Assembly (NCBI RefSeq): GCF_003258605.2
Contig: NZ_CP031264.1
Coordinates: forward strand, 3,224,001-3,288,000
Length of the DNA stretch: 64,000 bases
Reading direction: 5' to 3'
Source of the DNA: Peterkaempfera bronchialis
GTDB taxonomy: Bacteria; Actinomycetota; Actinomycetes; Streptomycetales; Streptomycetaceae
The notes beneath the pieces were generated by a model. That model saw only the letters and a list, made by a program, of their open reading frames with translations. It had not been told where the DNA came from and made no database searches. Positions 31,458-39,009 of this stretch are shown here, piece by piece (within the stretch, counting starts at the first letter, position 1; every line of letters starts with the position of its first letter). A program made the position numbers and the translations under genes.

Positions 31458-32549
31458 TCACGGGATCCCGGCCCTCTGAGCGGTCTCCCTGAGCCGTCCG
31501 GCGATCTCGGTATCCGTGATCCGGGCGGGCAGCGCTGCCAGCAACTCCCGGGCGAAGGGGTCGAGCAGGAACCGCAACGGTGCGGTCGCCTCGGCCTGCT
31601 CCAGATGTCCGGCGGCTTCATCCGTACGACCGGTGCGGGCGGCCGTCGCAGCGAGACGGACGAGCAGCGCTGTACGGGCAGCAGGCGTCAGCCGCTGCGG
31701 TTCGGCGGCCGTGGCGCAATCGGCCGCCGCGCCGAAGTCGCCGGCTTCCACTGCCACGGCTACACGAGCGGCAGCCACCATGGCGTGCTCATCGCCGTTG
31801 CGAGCCCGCTCAGCCACGGCATCCAGGAGAGAGGCGGCCCGCCCGGGGCGGCCAGCCATCGCATGAGCGAATGCCTTCAGCAACGGCAGTGGGGCTTCCT
31901 CGGCCTGTTTCGCGCGGACCAAGGCGTCTTCCGGCAGGCCCAGTTCAAGCAGTAGGCGCACCTCCTCTGCCCGTACCGCTCCGGTCTCGGCCCCTCCGGC
32001 ACGCGCCGCCCGGTGAAGCAGCAGCCAGGCCAGGTCGCGGTAGCCGAGCCGCCGCAGCAGGCCGGCCGCCATGGCATGCCCGCGCGAGTGAAGGTCAGCT
32101 GCCTGGTCCTCGATCAGCGTGGGTACGACCAGGGCGAGACCGTGCTCGTCACCGGCGGCTTCGGCTGCCTCAGCCAGCGTGACGAACTCCTCCAGCTCGC
32201 GCCGTGGCCCGGTGGCGTTGTCCGGGCCCGGCTGGTCGGCAGCCAGTGCCCGTCTCACTCGATGGGCGACCGCCCGTAGGTCCGCGTGCGCGGCATTCAG
32301 CGGCGAATACGGCTGACCGGTCAACTCACCGACATCCAGCCGGAGGGCGGACGCCAACGCGGCCAGGGGCCGGCGCCGGTCGACCCACTCCCGACCCGTC
32401 TCGACGGCCGACACCCACGAGGTCTCCAGCCCGGCTCGTTCGGACAACGCCCGCTGGCTCAGCCCCCGGCGTACCCGCCAAGTCGCCAGCGCCCTCCCGA
32501 TCGGTCCGGCAGCCGGGGGATCGTACTCCCGTTGCCGTTCACCTCTCAC
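31458..32549 (-). CDS. XRE-family regulator with helical C-terminus (2 of 3)
   Basis: About 363 residues. Seen: HTH at residues 17-70 (LATWRVRRGLSQRALSERAG, then LETSWVSAVETGREWVDRRR) and a long Ala-rich helical-repeat region (AEAAEAAGDEHGLALVVPTL; LLELGLPEDALVRAKQAEEA). It shares the ELTGQPYSPLN turn that follows the HTH in all three neighbours. The frame is open to 32600; I chose GTG 32549 because upstream residues look random, so the start is uncertain. It lies 90 bases upstream of the first XRE gene on the same strand. Confidence 0.75.
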   Translation of the reverse strand: MRGERQREYDPPAAGPIGRALATWRVRRGLSQRALSERAGLETSWVSAVETGREWVDRRRPLAALASALRLDVGELTGQPYSPLNAAHADLRAVAHRVRRALAADQPGPDNATGPRRELEEFVTLAEAAEAAGDEHGLALVVPTLIEDQAADLHSRGHAMAAGLLRRLGYRDLAWLLLHRAARAGGAETGAVRAEEVRLLLELGLPEDALVRAKQAEEAPLPLLKAFAHAMAGRPGRAASLLDAVAERARNGDEHAMVAAARVAVAVEAGDFGAAADCATAAEPQRLTPAARTALLVRLAATAARTGRTDEAAGHLEQAEATAPLRFLLDPFARELLAALPARITDTEIAGRLRETAQRAGIP

Positions 32550-33156
32550 CAAGCCTGCTCGCCTCCCCTCGGCGCCGTCCCCGCGATGACCTCCGGACAC
32601 AGAGAGCCGTCCTCGCTCGCCGTGGTTTCAGCGCGCGCCTCCCCTTCCCGCGACACAGTAATCACCCCTGACCGCCCGGGCGAACCGCCTCTGACCTCGT
32701 CGCTTCCCGTCTGCCCGGCTGTCGCGCCCACTCGCTCCAGCGAGCGTCACACATCGGAAGCCGACGACTGGTTCTCCGGCTCCGGTGACCACTGATGAAG
32801 GGTTCACCACCGTGAACGCTCCACCGCGACGGGACGCCTACGTTCTGTCCGCTCACCGCACTGCCTGGACAGGCGAGCCGAGTCGTGAATCCTCTGATCA
32901 GTCCGGCAGTAGCCGCCGAGGTCGTTCGCCATCCGCCCCGGGCTGCCCCCCAGGCTCGAAGAACGCGGCCCTGCCGCTCCCGGACGTAGCGGCCTCTCTA
33001 CCTGGCGGACAGGCAAGCGGGCCAGCCGGCCGGGACCGACATCGGCGCCGCCGGACTGAGGCAGACAGCACCAGTCTCCTGGGGACTGGCAGTCCGGCAC
33101 ATGCTTGTGGATCGCCGGCCGTGCTCCGGTGATGGGCTTCCCGCTAGCCTGATGGC
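32550..33156. other. Intergenic stretch without recognisable gene
   Basis: About 600 bases between an XRE gene and a rightward small gene. Frames on both strands have the composition of GC-rich noncoding DNA. I see no strong hairpin and no ribosome binding site with an open frame behind it. The promoter of the second XRE gene should be in its left part. Confidence 0.5.
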
Positions 33157-33354
33157 ATGTCGCAGGCGGGCAGGTTCCGATGGCGCACTCGGCTGCGTGC
33201 GCACCTCCCCTGGTATCTGCTTGATCGAGGCGTAGCCGCCAAGGGCGCCACTGACTGTGGTGCCCACGAGTGGTACAACCACGATGAAATCGTCGCCCGC
33301 TGCTACCACTGCGAGGCAGGCGAAGTTCCCTACGACAGCGTCCGGCTCGGGTAG
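33157..33354 (+). CDS. Small conserved hypothetical protein (zinc-binding-like)
   Basis: A 65-residue basic protein: MSQAGRFRWRTRLRAHLPWY, then a C-terminal part with CGAHEWYN and RCYHCEAGEVPY, giving C-x2-H and C-x2-C pairs that could bind zinc. The codon pattern is convincing and the Trp/Tyr/His-rich part is unlike random GC-rich frames. No clear Shine-Dalgarno (GCCTGATGGC), so translation may be leaderless. Function unknown. Confidence 0.6.
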   Translation: MSQAGRFRWRTRLRAHLPWYLLDRGVAAKGATDCGAHEWYNHDEIVARCYHCEAGEVPYDSVRLG

Positions 33355-33524
33355 AACGGCCATAGACCCGACTCGTCCGCCCAGCGCCGCCGCACCAGAT
33401 GCGCACCGGAACAGGCGGTCGACCACGGGTGGCCATGCGGTGGTGACCAAGCTGCTCTCCGTCTGACACGCCAGTGGCAGCCTCGCGGGTTGGCTCGGCT
33501 GCGGAGGAGTACGCAAGCGCTGCG

Positions 33525-34730
33525 CTACACGCCGACCCAGGCGGCGAAGCTCGACAGCGTGTCCGTACGCCGAGGCTCGGCCCGGACCAGTGCCGAGACC
33601 GTCTCCCGCACCGATGGGTGATAGCGCGCCTGCTGTGGTGCGACCCGCTGGGCCTTCCTGAGCTCCTCCAGGGACTCGGCCGGCCGGTTCATCCACTGGT
33701 AGGCGCGGGCCATGTCGATGTGGTGGTGGCCGATCCTGCTGGGCAGCCATCCGGTGGGGAAGCGCAGTCCCTCGGCCGCCTCCACCGCTTTTCCGTACTC
33801 GCCCGCCTCCACCTGGGTCATCACGCGATGTACCTGGACGTTGGTCGGCCCGAAGCCAAACCAGAACGTCTCCCAGCTGCCCTCGCCGATCGCCTTGGCC
33901 AGCCGCTCGGCCTCGTCCAGGTGGGCCTGCATCGCGTCGCGGTCGCCGGTGCGGGCCGCGATCACCGAGGCGCCCAGGTGGAGTTGGCCGCGGGCCACCA
34001 GCGCCCCCGGGGTGACCGCGTCGCTGCCGCCGAGATGCCGGACGCCCTTGTCGTTGAGCCTCCGGCAGGCCGCGTAGTCGCCGTTGCGCAGGTAGGCGGT
34101 GATCCTCAGGTACTCCCGCGCCGCCCGCAGCCCGGGCTCACGGTCCCCCGCCCGCTGCGCCGCCCAGTCCATCCGGGCCAGCGCCTGCGCGGACAGGCCC
34201 GTCATGCCCTGCGAGATGCCAAAGGAGTGCCCCAGCCGGTAGCCCTCCGCAAGCAGCCCCCACGCCTCGACCTGCTCCGAGCCCGTGCAGAGATGAGCGG
34301 CGGCGTGCAGTTCGGCCAAGAGCGCCGGCAGCCCCGAAGCCACGACCCGGTACTGGGCAGCCTGCGCCTTGCGGTTCGCCTCCCGGACAGCAGCCCGCAG
34401 CGCCGGCAGCGGCCGAGGCCGAACAGACTCGTCCGGTGGCAGGTCGTACAGGTCCAGCGCAGCCTCGATGGGCTCCGCCAGGTCGTGCAGCTGATCGCGC
34501 TCCATGGCGCCCAGGTAGGGCTGCCCCGTCAACGCGGGAGCATCCACCCCCAGCGCCCGCGCACACGCCGCGATGAAGGCCGGCGACGCCGGTTTCGCAC
34601 CCGACTCCACCTTGGTCAGCAGGCTGGCGGACACATGCGCCCGATCAGCAAGGGCGCGCTGGCTCAAGTGGTGGGTCCGCCGCAGAGCCGCAATCCGTGC
34701 GCCCGTGCCAATGTCCGTCTCCTTGGACAT
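33525..34730 (-). CDS. XRE-family regulator with TPR-like C-terminus (3 of 3)
   Basis: A 401-residue regulator. Seen: HTH at residues 9-65 (RIAALRRTHHLSQRALADRA, HVSASLLTKVESGAKPASPA), the linker ALTGQPYLGAMERDQL, then helical repeats with FWFGFGPTNVQVHRVMTQVE near 290 and HPSVRETVSALVRAEPRR near the end. The ATG at 34728-34730 has GGAG six bases upstream. It is the best preserved of the three paralogues. Its target is unknown; the neighbouring secreted protein gene (34902) is only 171 bases upstream on the same strand. Confidence 0.82.
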   Translation of the reverse strand: MSKETDIGTGARIAALRRTHHLSQRALADRAHVSASLLTKVESGAKPASPAFIAACARALGVDAPALTGQPYLGAMERDQLHDLAEPIEAALDLYDLPPDESVRPRPLPALRAAVREANRKAQAAQYRVVASGLPALLAELHAAAHLCTGSEQVEAWGLLAEGYRLGHSFGISQGMTGLSAQALARMDWAAQRAGDREPGLRAAREYLRITAYLRNGDYAACRRLNDKGVRHLGGSDAVTPGALVARGQLHLGASVIAARTGDRDAMQAHLDEAERLAKAIGEGSWETFWFGFGPTNVQVHRVMTQVEAGEYGKAVEAAEGLRFPTGWLPSRIGHHHIDMARAYQWMNRPAESLEELRKAQRVAPQQARYHPSVRETVSALVRAEPRRTDTLSSFAAWVGV

Positions 34731-34839
34731 CCCTGGCTCCGTTCCGCTGCCGTCCTGTCAGGACGGTACCCACGATCGACGACCGAAAAGACCCGAACCC
34801 GGCGGTGATCCCCCGAGAGCGGGCGCTTGCCACCGCATC

Positions 34840-34871
34840 GGCCCGGCGCCCCTTCGCAGGGGGGCCGGGCC
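34840..34871. terminator. Hairpin after the fibronectin-III gene
   Basis: GGCCCGGCGCCCC (34840-34852) pairs with GGGGGGCCGGGCC (34859-34871), one mismatch, loop TTCGCA. It starts about 30 bases past the stop of the secreted protein gene and should end its leftward transcript. Confidence 0.75.
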
Positions 34872-34901
34872 GTTGGAGGCCGGTCCGTTGGGCGGCGGGG
34901 C

Positions 34902-36911
34902 TCAGCGCGGCGGCAGGATCGCGTACGCAGCGGCCGGGGTGGACTCCGTGCCGTCGGCGTATACGGCGGTCACCCGGTAGAAGTGGGTGGTGCCGGTGAC
35001 GGCGAGGGGGTCGGTCCAGGCGGTTGCGTCCTCCGGCAGGGCCTCGGCGGTGATGCGCTCGTACTGGGCGGCGTCGGGGTTCCAGCGGTGGACGTGGTAG
35101 CCCGTCGCCCCCGCGACCGCGTTCCACCCGAGGTTCACGCCGTCGCCGAACTCCGCGGCGGTGGCGGTGAGGCGGAGTGGGGAGCCTGGAGGAGTCGGGA
35201 CCGTGGGCGTCAGGTCGAGCTCGGTGACGTCGACGTAGGGCATCAGGTGCCGCGGGTTCAGGTACAGGGTGTACAGGGAGTTGTTCGAGGTGTCGACGGC
35301 GTCCACGGTATAGGTGTAGGTCTCCCCGTCCGGGAGTCCTACGTCCACGAAGCGGGTGGTGTTCGCGTCGACACTGCCGACGCTGCAGCCGCACTCAGGC
35401 TCCGGCTCCCGGTGGACGACGTATGCCGCGACGTCCGACGCAGGGCTCGGCTGCCACTCCAGCACCACCCCGTACGGCGTGGGCGTGACTGTCAGTCCGG
35501 AGACCGGGAGCGGCGGCGTTCTGTCGTGGTACATGACCCTGGCCGAGGACGGTGACGGCGCGGACTCCCGGCCGAGCGGGTCGACGGTCGTGACGACGTA
35601 GCTGTAGTCCGTGCCCACGACCGGGGTGAAGTCGGTGCACGAGTACTGGCGGAGGTCGTCCGGCAGGTGCTCGACGCGTCTCGCCTCGCAGCTGACAGGC
35701 GTCGTCGCGGGATCCTGCCTGTTGTCGGCGTACTCCTCGCGGTAGAGGCGGAACTCGTCCGGCGCGTTCGGGGCCACGCTCCAGGTAAGGGTGATTCCTC
35801 CGTTGTCCTCCGGGTTGACCTTGATGTCCCGCATATACGGCATGGCCAGCGCACGTTCGTGGGAGAACACCTCCGAGACGGAGGTGTTCCCGGCCGGATC
35901 GGTGGCGCTGACCTTGTAGTAGGAGGTCTCGCCGAACGGCGCCGTGCTGTCCGCCCAGCCGTTGCCGGCGAAGGCGGACAGCAGCATGAACGGCCCCGTG
36001 GGCGAGGCTGCACGGAAGACCGAGTACCTGGCCCCGCCTTCGCTCTCGTCCCAGCCCAGCGAGACACCCTGCAGGGGGTTGTCGGACAGCACCCTGGGGC
36101 GCGGGGTGGGGGGAGGGGTCTTGTCCACGGTGGCGACCAGCCGGGCGGCGCTGCCCGCCGACTCGTTGCCGGCCTTGTCGACGGCCCTGATCTGGTAGTA
36201 GCAGGACTGCCCGGTGGGGGCCAGGTACGTACTGAACGAGGTTCCGGTGAGCTTGGGTGCACCGGTGATCTCGTACCAGGTACTCGAATCCGGCACCCGC
36301 CGGTAGACGCGGTAGCCGGCGAGATCCAGCTCCGCGTTCTTCGCCCAGGTGAGCTTCGCGGTGGCGGTGGACGCGCTGTACGAGGCCGCCAGGCCGGACG
36401 GCGCGAGCGGCTTGGTCCTGTCCACGGAGGCCGAAGTCCGCGGCGCGTACGTGAACTTCACGTTCGCGCTGCCCTTGAAGGCCGCGTAGTCGACGCGGAT
36501 GGTGTGCCGGCCCTTGGGGATCGTCAGGTTGAGCTTCCTGGTCTGGGTGGTGGAGACGTCTTTCCAGAGGTTGATCCTGCGGGTGCCGTCAAGGTAGACC
36601 CGGACGCCGTCGCGTGCGGCGACCGTGAAGGTGAAGGGTCCCCCGGAGCCGAAGTCGCGGGTAAGGGTCCAGCGGACACCGAAGTAGTCCTTCGGCAGGC
36701 CGGCGGGGGCGCCGGTGCCGTAGTTCTCGTTGATCGCGGTGTCGCAGACGGTGCGCTTCGGGGTGCCTGAGAACTTGGTGTTGGCGTAGTAGGTCGCCTT
36801 CCACACCCCGACGGCGCAGGTGGTGGCCGCATGGGCGGTGGAGGCGGGCAGTGCGAGGCCGGCGGACGCCGTGGTGAGCGCGAGCGCGGCGGCTCGGCCG
36901 CGTATAGACAT
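34902..36911 (-). CDS. Secreted PA14 / fibronectin type III repeat protein
   Basis: A 669-residue exported protein. Seen: a signal peptide (MSIRGRAAALALTTASAGLA, cut near AHAA), a PA14-type beta domain (about 30-155: VWKATYYANTKFSGTPKR, WTLTRDFGSGG, VRVYLDGTRRINLWKD), then four to five fibronectin-III modules, each with W, Y-x-V-Y/H-R and Y-x-V-x-A-V-D-x-x-G (for example YQIRAVDKAGNESAGS). It has no catalytic domain, so it probably binds glycans or matrix outside the cell. The ATG at 36911 is 11 bases from GGAGG; a TTG at 36917 is closer and equally possible. Confidence 0.8.
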   Translation of the reverse strand: MSIRGRAAALALTTASAGLALPASTAHAATTCAVGVWKATYYANTKFSGTPKRTVCDTAINENYGTGAPAGLPKDYFGVRWTLTRDFGSGGPFTFTVAARDGVRVYLDGTRRINLWKDVSTTQTRKLNLTIPKGRHTIRVDYAAFKGSANVKFTYAPRTSASVDRTKPLAPSGLAASYSASTATAKLTWAKNAELDLAGYRVYRRVPDSSTWYEITGAPKLTGTSFSTYLAPTGQSCYYQIRAVDKAGNESAGSAARLVATVDKTPPPTPRPRVLSDNPLQGVSLGWDESEGGARYSVFRAASPTGPFMLLSAFAGNGWADSTAPFGETSYYKVSATDPAGNTSVSEVFSHERALAMPYMRDIKVNPEDNGGITLTWSVAPNAPDEFRLYREEYADNRQDPATTPVSCEARRVEHLPDDLRQYSCTDFTPVVGTDYSYVVTTVDPLGRESAPSPSSARVMYHDRTPPLPVSGLTVTPTPYGVVLEWQPSPASDVAAYVVHREPEPECGCSVGSVDANTTRFVDVGLPDGETYTYTVDAVDTSNNSLYTLYLNPRHLMPYVDVTELDLTPTVPTPPGSPLRLTATAAEFGDGVNLGWNAVAGATGYHVHRWNPDAAQYERITAEALPEDATAWTDPLAVTGTTHFYRVTAVYADGTESTPAAAYAILPPR

Positions 36912-37526
36912 GGTCAAAGATCCCTCCCGGATGAGAAAAATCCTGGCAGGAAGTAAACGCGTCTGCCAAGCGGTGCCGGGTGTCTGTGATCATGCCGTGC
37001 CCCGTCGCAGCCACCAGCCCGGGGCCCCGCGTCCGCACCGGCCTGCCCATCCACCGGCCGACGTCCGGCACGATCCGCCGCCTCGCCCCCTGTGGGAAGG
37101 GATTTACGGGACGGCCGAATCGGACGCCGCACCGGCCACGCTCCTGCCCCGAAGATCGAATACCGGGAATGACGAGAACCCGGTTTTGTCTTGAATGTAA
37201 CTTTGTGCTGTGCATGACGGTGTGGAAGAGTCCATCCACGCCAGCCGACCAGGGGGAACCGCATTCAAGGGGGCACTGTGGCCGGGCGCTCGTTCCGCGA
37301 ACACCGTGGGCCGCCGCTCCACCGCCCCGCCCCGCACATGGCACGTCGGCATTCCGTTCACCCCCCTGGCCTGGATCCGGCCTCGGCCACCTGACCGGAG
37401 GCGCATCGCCACGCGGTTGCCGCTCCAGCCCGGAGGACTCTCTACGCGCGTCACCTGCGCGGATATCGATCGGGATCAGCTCTCTCGGAACGATCAGACC
37501 GGTGCCACAGAATTCGGAGACCTGCT
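36912..37526. promoter_or_regulatory. Divergent promoter region between PA14 gene and SARP gene
   Basis: No gene seen in 615 bases. The stretch 37180-37215 (TTTTGTCTTGAATGTAACTT) is AT-rich for this genome and may hold promoter elements for the leftward gene. The right end gives the SARP ribosome binding site GGAG at 37516-37519. I could not find clear heptameric SARP repeats. Confidence 0.45.
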
Positions 37527-38393
37527 GTGCTCAGTCAGCTCTATTCCGCGTCACCCGAAATCGCCCCCGCAACGGGCACGGAAGGCCCACGCTATTGCGT
37601 GCTGGGACCGGTGACGATGGTCCGGGACGGCCGGCCGTGCACCCCCAGCGCCCTCAAGCAGCGGGCTCTGCTGGCCCTGCTCCTGCTGTCCGCCAACGTT
37701 CCCGTCCCGGCCCACCGGCTGATCGAGGGCCTGTGGGGGTCGCGCCCCCCGCAGGCCGCCGCCGCGACCCTCCAGGTGTACGTCTCCTGCCTGCGCCGGG
37801 CCCTGGACCCCGCGCACGGCGCCGCCAACCGCGACCCACGGCACCACCCGCTGCTGCGCACCGAGGCCACCGGCTACCGGATGCGGGTGGCGCCGGGCGA
37901 ACTGGACCTCGACCGGTTCCGCACCCTCACCGCGACCGGCCGCCGCCACTTGGCCGAAGGACGATGTCAGCAGGCCGGAGAGGCCCTCGGCGAGGCGCTG
38001 GCGCTGTGGCGCGGGCGCCCCTTTGCCGACCTGGAGCATTCCGGCCTGCTCGGCTCCTATGGAGTACGTCTGGAGGAGGAACGCCTCTCGGCGCTCGGCG
38101 ACCACATGGATGTCGTCCTGTGCCGGGGCAGGAGCCATGAAGTCGTCGATGTCATCGGCGAACTCCGCGAGTTATGCGCCGCCCACCCACTGCGGGAGTC
38201 GTTCCACGAGACGCTGATCCGGGCGCTGTGCCGAGTCGGCCGCCGCGCCGAGGCGCTCACCGCCTACACCCGGGTGCGCGGCATGCTGATCGCGGAGCTC
38301 GGCATCGAACCCGGCCCCGGGCTCAAGGCGGCCCAACTCGTCGCCCTGGAAGCGCGTGAGCCCTACGGGATCGGACATCTCCGATGTCGGTGA
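37527..38393 (+). CDS. SARP-family transcriptional activator with a TTA codon
   Basis: A 288-residue Streptomyces antibiotic regulatory protein: OmpR-like DNA-binding domain at residues 20-110 (RYCVLGPVTMVRDGRPCTPS, ALKQRALLALLLLSANVPVP) and bacterial transcriptional activation domain at 115-265 (ELDLDRFRTLTATGRRHLAE; RESFHETLIRALCRVGRRAE). The GTG at 37527 has GGAG seven bases upstream. Leu216 is encoded by TTA (38172-38174), which needs the bldA tRNA, so translation is probably delayed to late growth. It faces the flavin reductase gene and overlaps its end by 71 bases; the leftward peptide operon is the natural target, by inference. Confidence 0.88.
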   Translation: MLSQLYSASPEIAPATGTEGPRYCVLGPVTMVRDGRPCTPSALKQRALLALLLLSANVPVPAHRLIEGLWGSRPPQAAAATLQVYVSCLRRALDPAHGAANRDPRHHPLLRTEATGYRMRVAPGELDLDRFRTLTATGRRHLAEGRCQQAGEALGEALALWRGRPFADLEHSGLLGSYGVRLEEERLSALGDHMDVVLCRGRSHEVVDVIGELRELCAAHPLRESFHETLIRALCRVGRRAEALTAYTRVRGMLIAELGIEPGPGLKAAQLVALEAREPYGIGHLRCR

Positions 38394-39006
38394 CGGACCG
38401 GTGGCGCGGCGGGGTCACCACACCACCGTCACCTGGTTCCGTTCCCCCCGCCGCCCCGGTGCCGGCCGCCCCGGTGGCGGCCGTTCCGACGGCGCTGTCC
38501 TGGCCGTCCGGCGCCGCCAGCCGCCAGCCGAACCGCCGCCGGTAGTAGACCAGGGGGTCGCGGTCCTCCGTGTCCCCCACGCAGCGCATGACCTCGCCGA
38601 CCACCACGGCATGGTCGCCATGGTGGAAAACCGCTGTGGACACACACCGCAGATACGATCGCACCTCCGTCAGCCTCGGTACCGGACCGTCCCAACTCCA
38701 CGGCGTACCAGCGAACTTGTCCGCACCCCGGCGGGCGAAGAGCTCGGCCGCCGGGGTGTCCGCGCCGCTCAGCAGGTGGATGCCGAAGGCCGCGCCGACC
38801 GCCAGTGCCGGGCAGGCACGGGCGGACTCGGCGACGGCCACCAGCACGGAGGGCGGCGCCACGCTGTAGGAGCAGACCGAGGAGACCAGCAGCCCGCACG
38901 GCGCACCGTCAGCCTGCCGGGCGGTGAGGACAGCCACTCCCGACGCGAGCCGGGCCATGCTCTCGGTGAAGGCCGCGGTCAGCGCCGCGTCCGCTCCGGG
39001 CGGCAC
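38323..39006 (-). CDS. Flavin reductase family protein
   Basis: A 227-residue FMN-binding split-barrel protein; relatives reduce FMN or FAD with NAD(P)H for a partner monooxygenase. Seen: MARLASGVAVLTARQADGAP at 17-36, GLLVSSVCSYSVAPPSVLVA at 38-57, ALAVGAAFGIHLLSG at 68, RRGADKFAG at 92, and HHGDHAVVVGEVMRC near 128 with PLVYYRRRFGWRL at the end of the core. The last 60 residues are low-complexity. The GTG at 39004-39006 lies 3 bases past the TPR gene stop, so it is the last gene of the peptide operon. No flavin monooxygenase is seen nearby; it may serve one elsewhere or act directly. Confidence 0.85.
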   Translation of the reverse strand: MPPGADAALTAAFTESMARLASGVAVLTARQADGAPCGLLVSSVCSYSVAPPSVLVAVAESARACPALAVGAAFGIHLLSGADTPAAELFARRGADKFAGTPWSWDGPVPRLTEVRSYLRCVSTAVFHHGDHAVVVGEVMRCVGDTEDRDPLVYYRRRFGWRLAAPDGQDSAVGTAATGAAGTGAAGGTEPGDGGVVTPPRHRSVTDIGDVRSRRAHALPGRRVGPP

Positions 39007-39009
39007 CGC

